64,000 nt of DNA from the NCBI RefSeq assembly GCF_000262465.1, contig NZ_CM001489.1, forward strand, positions 6,657,894 through 6,721,893, given 5' to 3'. Below, one piece after another: positions 19,889 to 27,171 of the stretch; position 1 is the first letter of the stretch; every line of letters starts with the position of its first letter. The translations under genes were made by a program, and so were the position numbers. The notes under the pieces were generated by a model. That model searched no databases and was not told the DNA's origin. It was given only the letters and a program-made list of their open reading frames with translations. The stretch comes from Frankia sp. QA3 (lineage in GTDB: Bacteria; Actinomycetota; Actinomycetes; Frankiales; Frankiaceae).

Positions 19889-20815
19889 GTGCCCATCACC
19901 CCCACCTCGAAGATCTGGATGAGTGGCGAGCTCGTCGATTGGGACGACGCCCGCATCCACGTGCTCAACCCGACCCTGCACTATGGCTGGGGCGTGTTCG
20001 AGGGCATCCGCTGTTACGCGACGGCCGACGGCCCCGCCGTCTTCCGGCTGACGGATCACATCGCTCGCCTGTACCGCAGCGCGAAGATCTACGTGATGGA
20101 GCCGTCCTTCACTCAGGAGCAGGTGGTGGCGGCGACCAAGGAGACCATCGCGGTCAACGACATCGCCTCCTGCTACATCCGGCCCCTGGTCTACCTCGGG
20201 TACGGGGAGATGGGGCTCAACCCGCTCCCCTCGCCGGTCGAGGTGATGATCGCGGTCTGGCCGTGGGGTGCCTACCTCGGCGAGGAGGCTGAGGCGAACG
20301 GCGTCCGGGCGATGATCTCCTCCTGGAAGCGGAACGACCCCAACATCACCCCGCCGGCCGCGAAGGCGTCCGGGCAGTACCTGAACTCGTCGCTGGCGAA
20401 GGTCGCGGCGGTCAAGGCAGGTTACGACGAGGCCATCCTGACCAGCCCGAACGGTCATATCGCGGACGGCACCGGCGAGAACGTCTTCATCGTCTCCGGC
20501 CGCCAGGTCATCACTCCGCTGCTGACCGACGGGCCGCTGGGCGGCATCACCCGCGCCTCGATCATGCAGATCGCCGCCGACCAGGGCTACGAGGTGATCG
20601 AGCAGCACGTCGTGCGCACCGACCTCTACCTGGCCGACGAGGCTTTCTTCACCGGGACGGCGGCCGAGATCGTGCCGATCGTCGCGGTCGACGACCGTCA
20701 GGTCGGGACGGGCAAGCCGGGTCCGGTGACCCGAGAGCTGCTGGAGATCTTCCACCGTGCCACGCGGGGTGAGCTGGACCGCTACCGATCCTGGAACGAG
20801 CTGGTCCGCGACTAG
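19889..20815 (+). CDS. ilvE: branched-chain amino acid aminotransferase
   Basis: A PLP fold-type IV aminotransferase, 308 residues, that makes Leu, Ile and Val from their 2-oxo acids. Visible features are HYGWGVFEGIRCYAT near residue 31, the PLP-Lys region (SSWKRNDPNITPPAAKASGQYLNS) and the cofactor phosphate site (DGTGENVF, GGITRASIM). The GTG at 19889 follows CTGGAG and begins the family sequence (ITPTSKIWMSGELVDWDDARIHVL). The length fits the bacterial IlvE of about 300 residues. A 17-bp tandem repeat and a strong hairpin follow. Confidence 0.93.
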   Translation: MPITPTSKIWMSGELVDWDDARIHVLNPTLHYGWGVFEGIRCYATADGPAVFRLTDHIARLYRSAKIYVMEPSFTQEQVVAATKETIAVNDIASCYIRPLVYLGYGEMGLNPLPSPVEVMIAVWPWGAYLGEEAEANGVRAMISSWKRNDPNITPPAAKASGQYLNSSLAKVAAVKAGYDEAILTSPNGHIADGTGENVFIVSGRQVITPLLTDGPLGGITRASIMQIAADQGYEVIEQHVVRTDLYLADEAFFTGTAAEIVPIVAVDDRQVGTGKPGPVTRELLEIFHRATRGELDRYRSWNELVRD

Positions 20816-20823
20816 GCGGCCTC

Positions 20824-20886
20824 GACTCACTGACTCACCGGACTCACTGACTCACCGGACTCACTGACTCACCGGACTCACTGACG
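20824..20886 (+). repeat. 17-bp tandem repeat after ilvE
   Basis: GACTCACTGACTCACCG is repeated three times exactly (20824, 20841, 20858) and partly at 20875-20886. It starts 8 bp after the ilvE stop. The unit length is not a multiple of three. TGACTCA is contained in each copy. Confidence 0.92.
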
Positions 20887-20892
20887 CCGTGT

Positions 20893-20928
20893 CGATGCAC
20901 ACCGGTCCGTGCGGGCCGGTGTGCATCG
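20893..20928 (+). terminator. strong hairpin downstream of ilvE
   Basis: CGATGCACACCGG (20893-20905) pairs perfectly with CCGGTGTGCATCG (20916-20928) around a 10-nt loop. It lies just after the 17-bp repeat array. No T-run follows, so it is a candidate U-less terminator of ilvE. The remainder up to 21181 holds nothing I can support. Confidence 0.55.
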
Positions 20929-21181
20929 GGGGACCCGGTGTTCCTGGTCGCCCGGGGACGGGTGGTGCGGTGTTCCCCCGTTTCACCTGGCGGCGTCAGC
21001 CGTGCCTGCCGACCAGCCGTCCGCTTCTGACGCATTTATCCCTCGTGGGGCGTGGTCGAGGTCACAATGCGGCCACGCCACATCCCGTTTCGCCCTGGTC
21101 AACCCGTCCCGCAGGGCCTACCGTCGCGAGTAGCAGGCTTCACGAATGCACAAGCGCCGGGAGGGCATGGTGGGGCTTGCG

Positions 21182-21265
21182 GGCGGCATCGCGGAGGTTT
21201 CGCACCGTATTGCCGGGGTCTCGGACGGTATTGCGGGGGTTCGGAGGGCGTCGTGCGTGTTTCGG
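21182..21265 (+). repeat. degenerate 21-bp repeat upstream of and into the CBS gene
   Basis: Four diverged 21-bp units (21182, 21203, 21224, 21245) share the pattern nnCGnATnGCGGnGGTTTCGG. In one frame they read GGIAEVS, HRIAGVS, DGIAGVR. The GGAGGG ribosome site of the CBS gene spans the junction of units 3 and 4, and its GTG start lies in unit 4. Confidence 0.6.
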
Positions 21266-21639
21266 AGGGGATGAGCTCCCTTGTTCTCATGATCGGCCCG
21301 GGGCACACGCTCCGCCAGGCGGCGCGGCTGATGGCCGCTCGCAAGGTGGGTGCGGCGGTCGTCCACGATGCGGACAGTCAGGGCTACGGGATTCTGACCG
21401 AACGGGACATTCTCCGTTCGATCGCCGCGGAACAGGATCCGGATGTCGAGATCGCGGGTGACCACCTCACCCGCGATGTCGTCTTCGCGGATCCGGGCTG
21501 GTCGCTCGACGAGGCGGCGGCCTCGATGCTGCGCGGAGGATTTCGTCATCTCATCGTCACGTCTGGTGGTGGAGTGGCCGGCATTCTCTCCATGCGCGAC
21601 GTGGTGCGATGCTGGAGTCACCAACATATAACGGTATGA
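21253..21639 (+). CDS. CBS-pair domain protein
   Basis: A 128-residue stand-alone CBS pair: CBS1 about residues 15-60 (GHTLRQAARLMAARKVGAAVVHD...GILTERDIL) and CBS2 about 75-125 (SLDEAAASMLRGGFRHLIVTSGGGVAGILSMRDVV). Such modules sense adenine nucleotides or other ligands and usually act through a partner. GTG 21253 has GGAGGG at 21243-21248; an ATG at 21271 is possible, while upstream in-frame starts give low-complexity sequence. It ends 7 bp before a Crp/Fnr regulator whose promoter overlaps its stop, so the two may form a functional pair. Confidence 0.85.
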   Translation: MRVSEGMSSLVLMIGPGHTLRQAARLMAARKVGAAVVHDADSQGYGILTERDILRSIAAEQDPDVEIAGDHLTRDVVFADPGWSLDEAAASMLRGGFRHLIVTSGGGVAGILSMRDVVRCWSHQHITV

Positions 21640-21647
21640 TGCCGGCG
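21635..21647 (+). promoter_or_regulatory. -10 box overlapping the CBS stop; leaderless start of the Crp/Fnr gene
   Basis: TATGAT (21635-21640) is a perfect -10. The expected start, seven bases downstream, coincides with the G of the GTG at 21647, which lacks a ribosome site. A leaderless transcript is therefore likely, in addition to read-through from the CBS gene. Confidence 0.55.
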
Positions 21648-22426
21648 TGACGCACGCCAAGGGTGTTCCCGGTGCGCCGTCCACCCCGAGCCAGCATTCT
21701 TCGGTGGCTGCGGAGCATCAGGCGGAGCAACGGCGCTACGGTCACCGCATGCACGACAATGAGGCGGTCGCCCTGCTCCGAGCGACCACGCTGCTGAAGG
21801 AACTGGACGAAGAGGATCTGCTGCGGCTCGCCTCACGGGCGGTCACGCGGCGATTCCGTCGCGGGCAGGTCGTCTTCACCGAGGGTGAACCCGGGGACAC
21901 CCTCCTCGTGGTCGCCACGGGGCGTCTCAAGGTACTCACCAAGGCCGACGACGGTCGCGATCACGTGCTGAACATCGCCGGCCCGCGGGAGACGCTGGGC
22001 GAGCTCAACATCGTCGAAGCGGGGACGCGATCCGCCAGCGTCGAGGCCCTGGAACCCAGCACGGCGTTGGTACTCGACCGGACCGCCGTGTGGGAGCTGG
22101 TCCGGGAACGCCCGGCCGTCGCCGAGCAGCTCATCCGGGCCCTGGTCGCCCACGTCCGGCGGCTCACCGGAGCGAACGCCGACCTCGTCTTCCTCGACCT
22201 GCCGCGCCGGGTGGCGAAGCTGCTGCTGCTGCGAATGCGTGAAGCCGGCCGGCCGGTGATCGAACTCGGCCTCACCCAGACCGAGATCGCCTCGCTGCTC
22301 GGTGGTTCCCGGCAGTCCGTCAACCAGGCGCTGCGCGAGTTCGAGCGGCGCACCTGGATCCTTTCGGAGGGGCAGACGATCACCATTCTCCAGGTCGACC
22401 GCCTGCGCCGCTTCGCCGGGGACTGA
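21647..22426 (+). CDS. Crp/Fnr family transcriptional regulator
   Basis: A 259-residue regulator with a cyclic-nucleotide-binding domain (residues about 45-150; RRGQVVFTEGEPGDTLLVVATGRLKV and GETLGELNIVEAGTRSASVEALE) and a C-terminal winged helix (TQTEIASLLGGSRQSVNQALREFERR). The ligand pocket keeps the Gly-Glu of the phosphate cassette but reads ELNIVEAGTRSAS, not the canonical GELALLDGAPRSA, so cAMP binding is unsure. The recognition helix has SRQSVNQ where E. coli Crp has SRETVGR. The winged-helix layout resembles actinobacterial Crp/GlxR proteins. There are no Fnr-type cysteines. GTG 21647 is taken for the promoter fit; ATG 21749 is an alternative giving 225 residues. Confidence 0.88.
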   Translation: MTHAKGVPGAPSTPSQHSSVAAEHQAEQRRYGHRMHDNEAVALLRATTLLKELDEEDLLRLASRAVTRRFRRGQVVFTEGEPGDTLLVVATGRLKVLTKADDGRDHVLNIAGPRETLGELNIVEAGTRSASVEALEPSTALVLDRTAVWELVRERPAVAEQLIRALVAHVRRLTGANADLVFLDLPRRVAKLLLLRMREAGRPVIELGLTQTEIASLLGGSRQSVNQALREFERRTWILSEGQTITILQVDRLRRFAGD

Positions 22427-22455
22427 GTAGCCCCGTGGAGCAGCCCCGTGGATCC

Positions 22456-22639
22456 GCTTCGCGAATCCACGGGGACCCCGGCTGGTGGTTGGGGCCGTGG
22501 GTGGTCTGCGGGAATCGCCTTCGGCGATCCCCGTGGGTGCGGAGTAGGGGCTTCGCGAATCCACGGGGACCCCGGCTGGTGGTTGGGGCCGTGGGTGGTC
22601 TGCGGGAATCGCCTTCGGCGATCCCCGTGGGTGCGGAGT
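22456..22639 (+). repeat. 90-bp direct duplication with hairpins
   Basis: Two copies of 90 bp, 22456-22545 and 22550-22639, are identical by eye and offset by 94 bp, starting 30 bp after the Crp/Fnr stop. Each copy contains GGGAATCGCC-TTC-GGCGATCCCC, a near-perfect stem. The first copy together with CCCCGTGGAT at 22444 forms a 10-bp stem with ATCCACGGGG. The element is non-coding as far as I can see and resembles a REP- or terminator-like unit that was duplicated. Confidence 0.88.
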
Positions 22640-22666
22640 TGGAGACGGTATGGCGCGCGCCACACT

Positions 22667-22690
22667 TGTTACATGTCGAGTCTGTTACAT
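22667..22690 (+). promoter_or_regulatory. TGTTACAT direct repeat upstream of cimA
   Basis: TGTTACAT occurs at 22667-22674 and again at 22683-22690, a spacing of 16 bp (about 1.5 turns), in the otherwise GC-rich region before cimA. It could be an operator or part of a promoter. No regulator can be named. Confidence 0.35.
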
Positions 22691-22846
22691 CGTAGGCTTG
22701 TCACCCGGCGGCGAACCCGTCTCCGTCGCGCGCTCCGGTCGCTGACCCATGGGACCGGGCGCGTGGCGGTCCCATGGTCCCCGAACCCTGCCGGACGTCG
22801 GTGCCGGAGCACGGTCCGTGCGCGACCGGTGGGAGGCGGGACGGCC

Positions 22847-24505
22847 GTGTCGGACGCGGTCGGTCCCACGGCCATCCGATCCACCGGAGAGGCGCCCCCC
22901 GTGCGGCCATACGATCCCGATTCCCTGCACATCTACGACACCACCCTGCGTGACGGTACCCAGCAGGAGGGGCTGTCGCTCTCGGTCGGGGACAAGCTCG
23001 CGGTGGCCCGCCACCTCGATGATCTCGGTGTCGGCTTCATCGAGGGCGGCTGGCCGGGATCCAATCCTAAGGACGCGGAGTTCTTCGCCCGGGCCCGCAC
23101 CGAGCTGACGCTGTCGACCGCGGTGCTGACCGCCTTCGGGGCGACCCGGCGCGCCAGTCGCGTGGCCGCGGACGATCCCCAGGTGGCGGCCCTACGGGAG
23201 GCCGGCACGTCGGTGGTCTGCCTGGTCGCGAAATCGGATCTGCGGCACGTCGAGCGCGCGCTGCGCACCAGCCCCGGCGAGAACCTGGCGATGATCCGGG
23301 ACACCGTCGCCCACCTGCGGGCGGAGGGTAAGCGGGTCTTCCTCGACGCCGAGCACTTCTTCGACGGTTACCGAGTGCATCCCGAGTATGCCCTCGAGGT
23401 CGTCTCCGTCGCCGCCGAGGCCGGCGCCGAGGTCGTCGTACTGTGCGACACGAACGGCGGCATGCTCCCCACACGCGTCGGCGCCGTGGTCGCCGAGGTG
23501 CTTGCGAGGACCGGCGCCCGGCTGGGCATCCACTGCCACGACGATGCCGACTGCGCGGTGGCGAACACCCTGGTCGCCGTCGAGGCGGGGGCGACCCACG
23601 TGCAGGGCACGGCGAACGGCTACGGCGAGCGGTGCGGCAACGCGAATCTGCTCAGCGTCATCGCCGGCCTGGAGACCAAGCTCGGCCGCGCCGCCCTGCC
23701 GCCGGGGCGGCTGCGGGAACTCGTCCGGGTCTCCCATGCCATCGACGAGGTCACCAACTCGGTTCCGGACCCGCACCGGCCCTACGTCGGCGCGAGTGCG
23801 TTCGCGCACAAGGCCGGGCTGCACGCCAGCGCCGTCAAGATCGATCCGGATATGTACCAGCACATCGACCCGGCCGCCGTCGGTAGCGACATGCGGATGC
23901 TGGTCTCGGAACTGGCCGGCCGCGCGACCATCGAACTCAAGGGCCGCGAGCTCGGGCTCGACCTGTCCAACGAGCGTGAGGCCCTCGGCCGGGTCGTGGA
24001 CCTGGTCAAGGAGCGCGAGGCCACCGGGTTCGCCTACGAGGCGGCCGAGGCGTCGTTCGAGCTGTTGCTGCGGGACGAGGTCACGGGCCGCCAGCGCTTC
24101 TACACCCTGGAGTCCTGGCGGGTGATCGTCGAGCAGCGCTCCGACGGCCAGGTGGTCAGCGAGGCGACCGTCAAGCTCACCTCGCACGGGGTGCGGCATG
24201 TCGCCACCGCCGAGGGCAACGGGCCCGTCAACGCCCTCGACACCGCCCTGCGTGACGCGCTGGAAAAGGCCTACCCCGGCCTGGCCGACCTGGAGCTCGT
24301 GGACTACAAGGTCCGCATCCTCGACGGCAAGCAGGGCACCGGGGCGGTCACCCGGGTACTGGTCGGCACCAGCGACGGGCTCTCACGCTGGGACACCATC
24401 GGCGTCGACGAGAACATCATCGCCGCCTCCTGGTCCGCCCTCGAGGACGCGGTGAACTTCGGGCTGCGGCGGCAGGGCGAGCGCGCTGACCCGAACGCGA
24501 CCTGA
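22847..24505 (+). CDS. cimA: (R)-citramalate synthase
   Basis: CimA condenses acetyl-CoA with pyruvate, opening the threonine-independent route to 2-oxobutyrate and isoleucine. The 552-residue product belongs to the LeuA-like family by LHIYDTTLRDGTQQEG near the N-terminus, GIHCHDDADCAVANT (metal His pair) and NGYGERCGNANL. SFELLLRDEV and the GNGPVNALDTALRDAL-type C-terminal regulatory domain are typical of the citramalate subgroup and not of IPMS or homocitrate synthase. GTG 22847 has GGGAGG at 22831-22836; longer in-frame starts would run into the 90-bp repeats. The product feeds LeuBCD in this window. Confidence 0.9.
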   Translation: MSDAVGPTAIRSTGEAPPVRPYDPDSLHIYDTTLRDGTQQEGLSLSVGDKLAVARHLDDLGVGFIEGGWPGSNPKDAEFFARARTELTLSTAVLTAFGATRRASRVAADDPQVAALREAGTSVVCLVAKSDLRHVERALRTSPGENLAMIRDTVAHLRAEGKRVFLDAEHFFDGYRVHPEYALEVVSVAAEAGAEVVVLCDTNGGMLPTRVGAVVAEVLARTGARLGIHCHDDADCAVANTLVAVEAGATHVQGTANGYGERCGNANLLSVIAGLETKLGRAALPPGRLRELVRVSHAIDEVTNSVPDPHRPYVGASAFAHKAGLHASAVKIDPDMYQHIDPAAVGSDMRMLVSELAGRATIELKGRELGLDLSNEREALGRVVDLVKEREATGFAYEAAEASFELLLRDEVTGRQRFYTLESWRVIVEQRSDGQVVSEATVKLTSHGVRHVATAEGNGPVNALDTALRDALEKAYPGLADLELVDYKVRILDGKQGTGAVTRVLVGTSDGLSRWDTIGVDENIIAASWSALEDAVNFGLRRQGERADPNAT

Positions 24506-24594
24506 GCGGCATCTGAGCAGCTGGCGGCAAGCGTGGCGACGACTGGCTGGGGACGCCGCCCGCGGCAAGAGCCAAACTAGCACCGACACCCCCT

Positions 24595-24637
24595 GACACC
24601 CCCTGACAGGCCCGTAGCGGCCCGTTCAGGGGGTGTC
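24595..24637. terminator. bidirectional hairpin between convergent genes
   Basis: GACACCCCCTGA (24595-24606) pairs perfectly with TCAGGGGGTGTC (24626-24637). An extra copy of the left arm (ACACCCCCT) lies 10 bp upstream. It sits between cimA and the oppositely oriented gene at 24685, as expected for a shared terminator. Confidence 0.65.
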
Positions 24638-24684
24638 CGGCTCATCCCGATCGGATGGCCGACCAGCAGCGTGGGACGGCCCGA

Positions 24685-24951
<267 letters not shown>

Positions 24952-25189
24952 TCTCCTTCTTCCAATCCGGGTGGGACACGGCGAAGCCGCCTCACCGCTG
25001 CCGGTGCGGGGGCGCCGGACGGGCGGGGCGCAGGCCGCAACGGGTGCCGCCCGGTGCCTGCTTGGACCTGTCATGGAATCTCGCCCGATTCTCTGGCACA
25101 CCCCTGCGTTCTGGCGAACCCGATCACGCCCGACCGCTTCGCCGCGGTGCGTCCGCCGGACAGCGGCCGGTTCCGGCGGTCGGGCTGGA

Positions 25190-25203
25190 TACGGTCAGGG
25201 GCG
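25190..25203 (+). promoter_or_regulatory. -10 box of the FAH-family gene, leaderless
   Basis: TACGGT (25190-25195) fits TAnnnT and puts the start at or next to the GTG at 25203. No ribosome site is present before that GTG. Confidence 0.4.
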
Positions 25204-25982
25204 TGCGTATCGCGAGGTTCACCGATGGTTCTGAGCCCGGATTCGGGGTCGTCGAGGGGTCGATCGAGGCGGGCACCGCCGTGATCTCGGTCATCGCCCC
25301 GCATCCCTTCGGCCCCTTCTCCTTCACCGGCGCCCGGCGGCCGCTCGGCGACGTCCGGCTGCTCGCTCCGGTCCTGCCCAGCAAGGTGCTCTGCGTCGGC
25401 AAGAACTATGCCGACCATGTCCGGGAGATGGGCGGTGACACCCCGCCGGAACGCCCGATCCTGTTCCTGAAGCCGTCGACGAGCGTCGCCGGCCCGGGCG
25501 ACCCGATCATGCTGCCGCCGGACAGTGACCGGGTCGACTTCGAGGGGGAGCTTGCGGTCGTCATCGGCCGGTTGTGCCGTGACGTCCCGGTGGAGCGGGC
25601 CTTCGACGTGGTACTCGGCTACACCTGCGCGAACGACGTGACGGCTCGGGATCAGCAGCAGACCGACGGTCAGTGGACGCGGGCCAAGGGCCACGACTCG
25701 TTCTGCCCGATCGGTCCCTGGATCGAGACCGAGCTCGATCCCACGGACCTCCCGATCCGCACCACCCTCGACGGTGAGCTGCGGCAGAACTCCCGCACGA
25801 AGCTGCTGCTGCGCGACGTGCCCGCCCTCATCGCCTACATGTCCGCGGCCATGACCCTGCTGCCCGGCGACGTGCTGCTGACGGGTACGCCGGCGGGGGT
25901 GGGGCCGATGCGACCGGGGCAGACCGTGGCAGTGACCGTGGAGGGCATCGGCACGCTGACCAACCCCGTGACGGCCCGCTGA
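25203..25982 (+). CDS. fumarylacetoacetate hydrolase family protein
   Basis: A 259-residue FAH-fold protein. These enzymes cleave or isomerise 2-oxo acids with a divalent metal. The core is KVLCVGKNYADHVREMGG (about residue 60), the metal-binding DFEGELAVVIGR, VLGYTCANDVTARDQQ and LLTGTPAGVGPMRPGQTV. Stand-alone FAH proteins of this size act on very different substrates (oxaloacetate tautomerase, acylpyruvase, catabolic isomerases), so the substrate is open. In many actinobacteria such a gene lies beside gltX; here two tRNA genes for Gln and Glu follow. The start is the GTG at 25203 that fits a leaderless transcript. Confidence 0.85.
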   Translation: MRIARFTDGSEPGFGVVEGSIEAGTAVISVIAPHPFGPFSFTGARRPLGDVRLLAPVLPSKVLCVGKNYADHVREMGGDTPPERPILFLKPSTSVAGPGDPIMLPPDSDRVDFEGELAVVIGRLCRDVPVERAFDVVLGYTCANDVTARDQQQTDGQWTRAKGHDSFCPIGPWIETELDPTDLPIRTTLDGELRQNSRTKLLLRDVPALIAYMSAAMTLLPGDVLLTGTPAGVGPMRPGQTVAVTVEGIGTLTNPVTAR

Positions 25983-26330
25983 GCCCCACCCGTGGCGGCG
26001 GACGGCGCGCGTCGCCTCCTGTCAGCCGGACAGCTTCCATCCCGCTGCGCGGCATGGGCGGCATGCGCGGCTCACGCCGGCTGTCCACGCTTCTTCCCGC
26101 GCGCGGCGCCTTTCCGCCCCGTCGCCGCGCGCGGACGGGGTGGTACGGCGCGCAGGGGCTGGGTGGCGGGTTAGGGCTGGGTGGCGAGATCGGCTGGGTG
26201 ACGCGGCCGGATGGGGTGGGTAGAGCGGGATCGGTGCGGCTCGGGGGATGACGGGTGTGCATCGGACCCCCGGGTGCGCAGACACCCCCGCGCCATGAGG
26301 TACAGTAGGCAGCGCCCGAACAAGGGCCCA
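25983..26330. other. intergenic region before the tRNA genes
   Basis: The 348-bp gap contains short imperfect copies of GGGCTGGGTGGCG (around 26157-26200) and, at 26301-26306, TACAGT, the probable -10 of tRNA-Gln. Otherwise I see nothing in it. Confidence 0.4.
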
Positions 26331-26402
26331 TGGGGTATGGGGTAATTGGCAGCCCAACGGATTCTGGCTCCGTTAGTCTAGGTTCGAGTCCTGGTACCCC
26401 AG
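26331..26402 (+). tRNA. tRNA-Gln (anticodon CTG)
   Basis: A 72-nt cloverleaf: acceptor TGGGGTA pairs with TACCCCA, discriminator G at 26402, anticodon loop TTCTGGC closed by AACGGA/TCCGTT, and the T-loop GTTCGAGTC. The CCA end is not encoded. TACAGT at 26301-26306 is the likely -10 box. With GatCAB in the same window, this tRNA is probably charged with Glu and amidated to Gln. Confidence 0.95.
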
Positions 26403-26454
26403 CTGCACCAAAGGCTGGAGTTGCACCGCTTCGCCGGACTGGTCCGGTATCGTG

Positions 26455-26460
26455 TACAGT
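26455..26460 (+). promoter_or_regulatory. -10 box of tRNA-Glu
   Basis: TACAGT at 26455-26460 is the same hexamer found 30 bases before tRNA-Gln, here 36 bases before tRNA-Glu. The two tRNA genes therefore seem to have separate promoters of the same type. Confidence 0.45.
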
Positions 26461-26495
26461 ACGACGTGCACCTCAGCACCAAATAGGCAAGTCTT

Positions 26496-26568
26496 GGCCC
26501 CGTCGTCTAGCGGCCCAGGACGCCGCCCTCTCAAGGCGGTAGCGCCGGTTCGAATCCGGTCGGGGCTA
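26496..26568 (+). tRNA. tRNA-Glu (anticodon CTC)
   Basis: A 73-nt cloverleaf: acceptor GGCCCCG pairs with CGGGGCT (first pair G-T), discriminator A at 26568, anticodon loop CTCTCAA closed by CCGCC/GGCGG, T-loop GTTCGAATC. CCA is not encoded. It lies 93 bp after tRNA-Gln. Confidence 0.96.
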
Positions 26569-26627
26569 CAAAGGGTTTATCTTCATTCTTCGTAGAGGAT
26601 CAAAGATATGCCCACGCTCCAAGACTC

Positions 26628-26663
26628 ACGATGGCCCGCGGATTTTCATCCGGGGGCCATCGT
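26628..26663. terminator. hairpin after the tRNA genes
   Basis: ACGATGGCCC (26628-26637) pairs with GGGCCATCGT (26654-26663), and CGGA/TCCG extend the stem inside around a TTTTCA loop. There is no T-run on either strand, so it may be a U-less terminator serving the tRNA genes and the opposite-strand open frame. Confidence 0.5.
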
Positions 26664-26685
26664 CATGTCAGGGGCCAGGTGCGGC

Positions 26686-27135
26686 CTACCTCACCACGGT
26701 GAGGCGCGGCATGGCCGCCGGATGGCGGGCCATCGTGCACTCCCGGCAGCCGCAGGAGGCGGGCCCGCCCCAGCCGTGTACCTCGGCCACGGGACCGCCC
26801 ACGCCCTCCTGTCCCAACGCGACCAGTCGCAGCTGGGGACGGGCCGGGTGGGTCAGGACGGCGGGCCCAGTGGGCTCGGCGGTGGCGCCGGCCGTCGACG
26901 GGCCGATCCGTCCCGCGGTCGGCGGAACGATCGCGGACGCGGTCGAGGCTGTCAGGGCCACTGGGGGCACGGTGTCCTCCTCCATGGGCGGCCATCCTGG
27001 GGCCACCTCGCGGACCACAGCCTGGCGGGGGAACCAAGGATCGCGCCATGCTCCGTTGAGCCCGGTGTCGAGTGGTGCGGATGGCCTAGTCAAACCTGGG
27101 CACTGTCGCCATGCGACACCACCCTTGACAACCAT
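26686..27135 (-). CDS. hypothetical protein (uncertain)
   Basis: A 149-residue open frame, rich in Pro, Ala and Val, ending with a small cysteine-containing segment (CGCRECTMARHPAAMPRLTVV). No family is recognised. It is the best coding candidate in the otherwise empty stretch between the tRNA genes and the histidine kinase, but opposite-strand frames also stay open. An ATG at 26984 would give a 99-residue version. Its proposed start lies next to a TTGACA (27125-27130) that probably belongs to the kinase promoter, which speaks against the longer form. Confidence 0.3.
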   Translation of the reverse strand: MVVKGGVAWRQCPGLTRPSAPLDTGLNGAWRDPWFPRQAVVREVAPGWPPMEEDTVPPVALTASTASAIVPPTAGRIGPSTAGATAEPTGPAVLTHPARPQLRLVALGQEGVGGPVAEVHGWGGPASCGCRECTMARHPAAMPRLTVVR

Positions 27136-27171
27136 GGTGCTCCCAGGCTGGAACGGTAGAAACTTGCGCGG

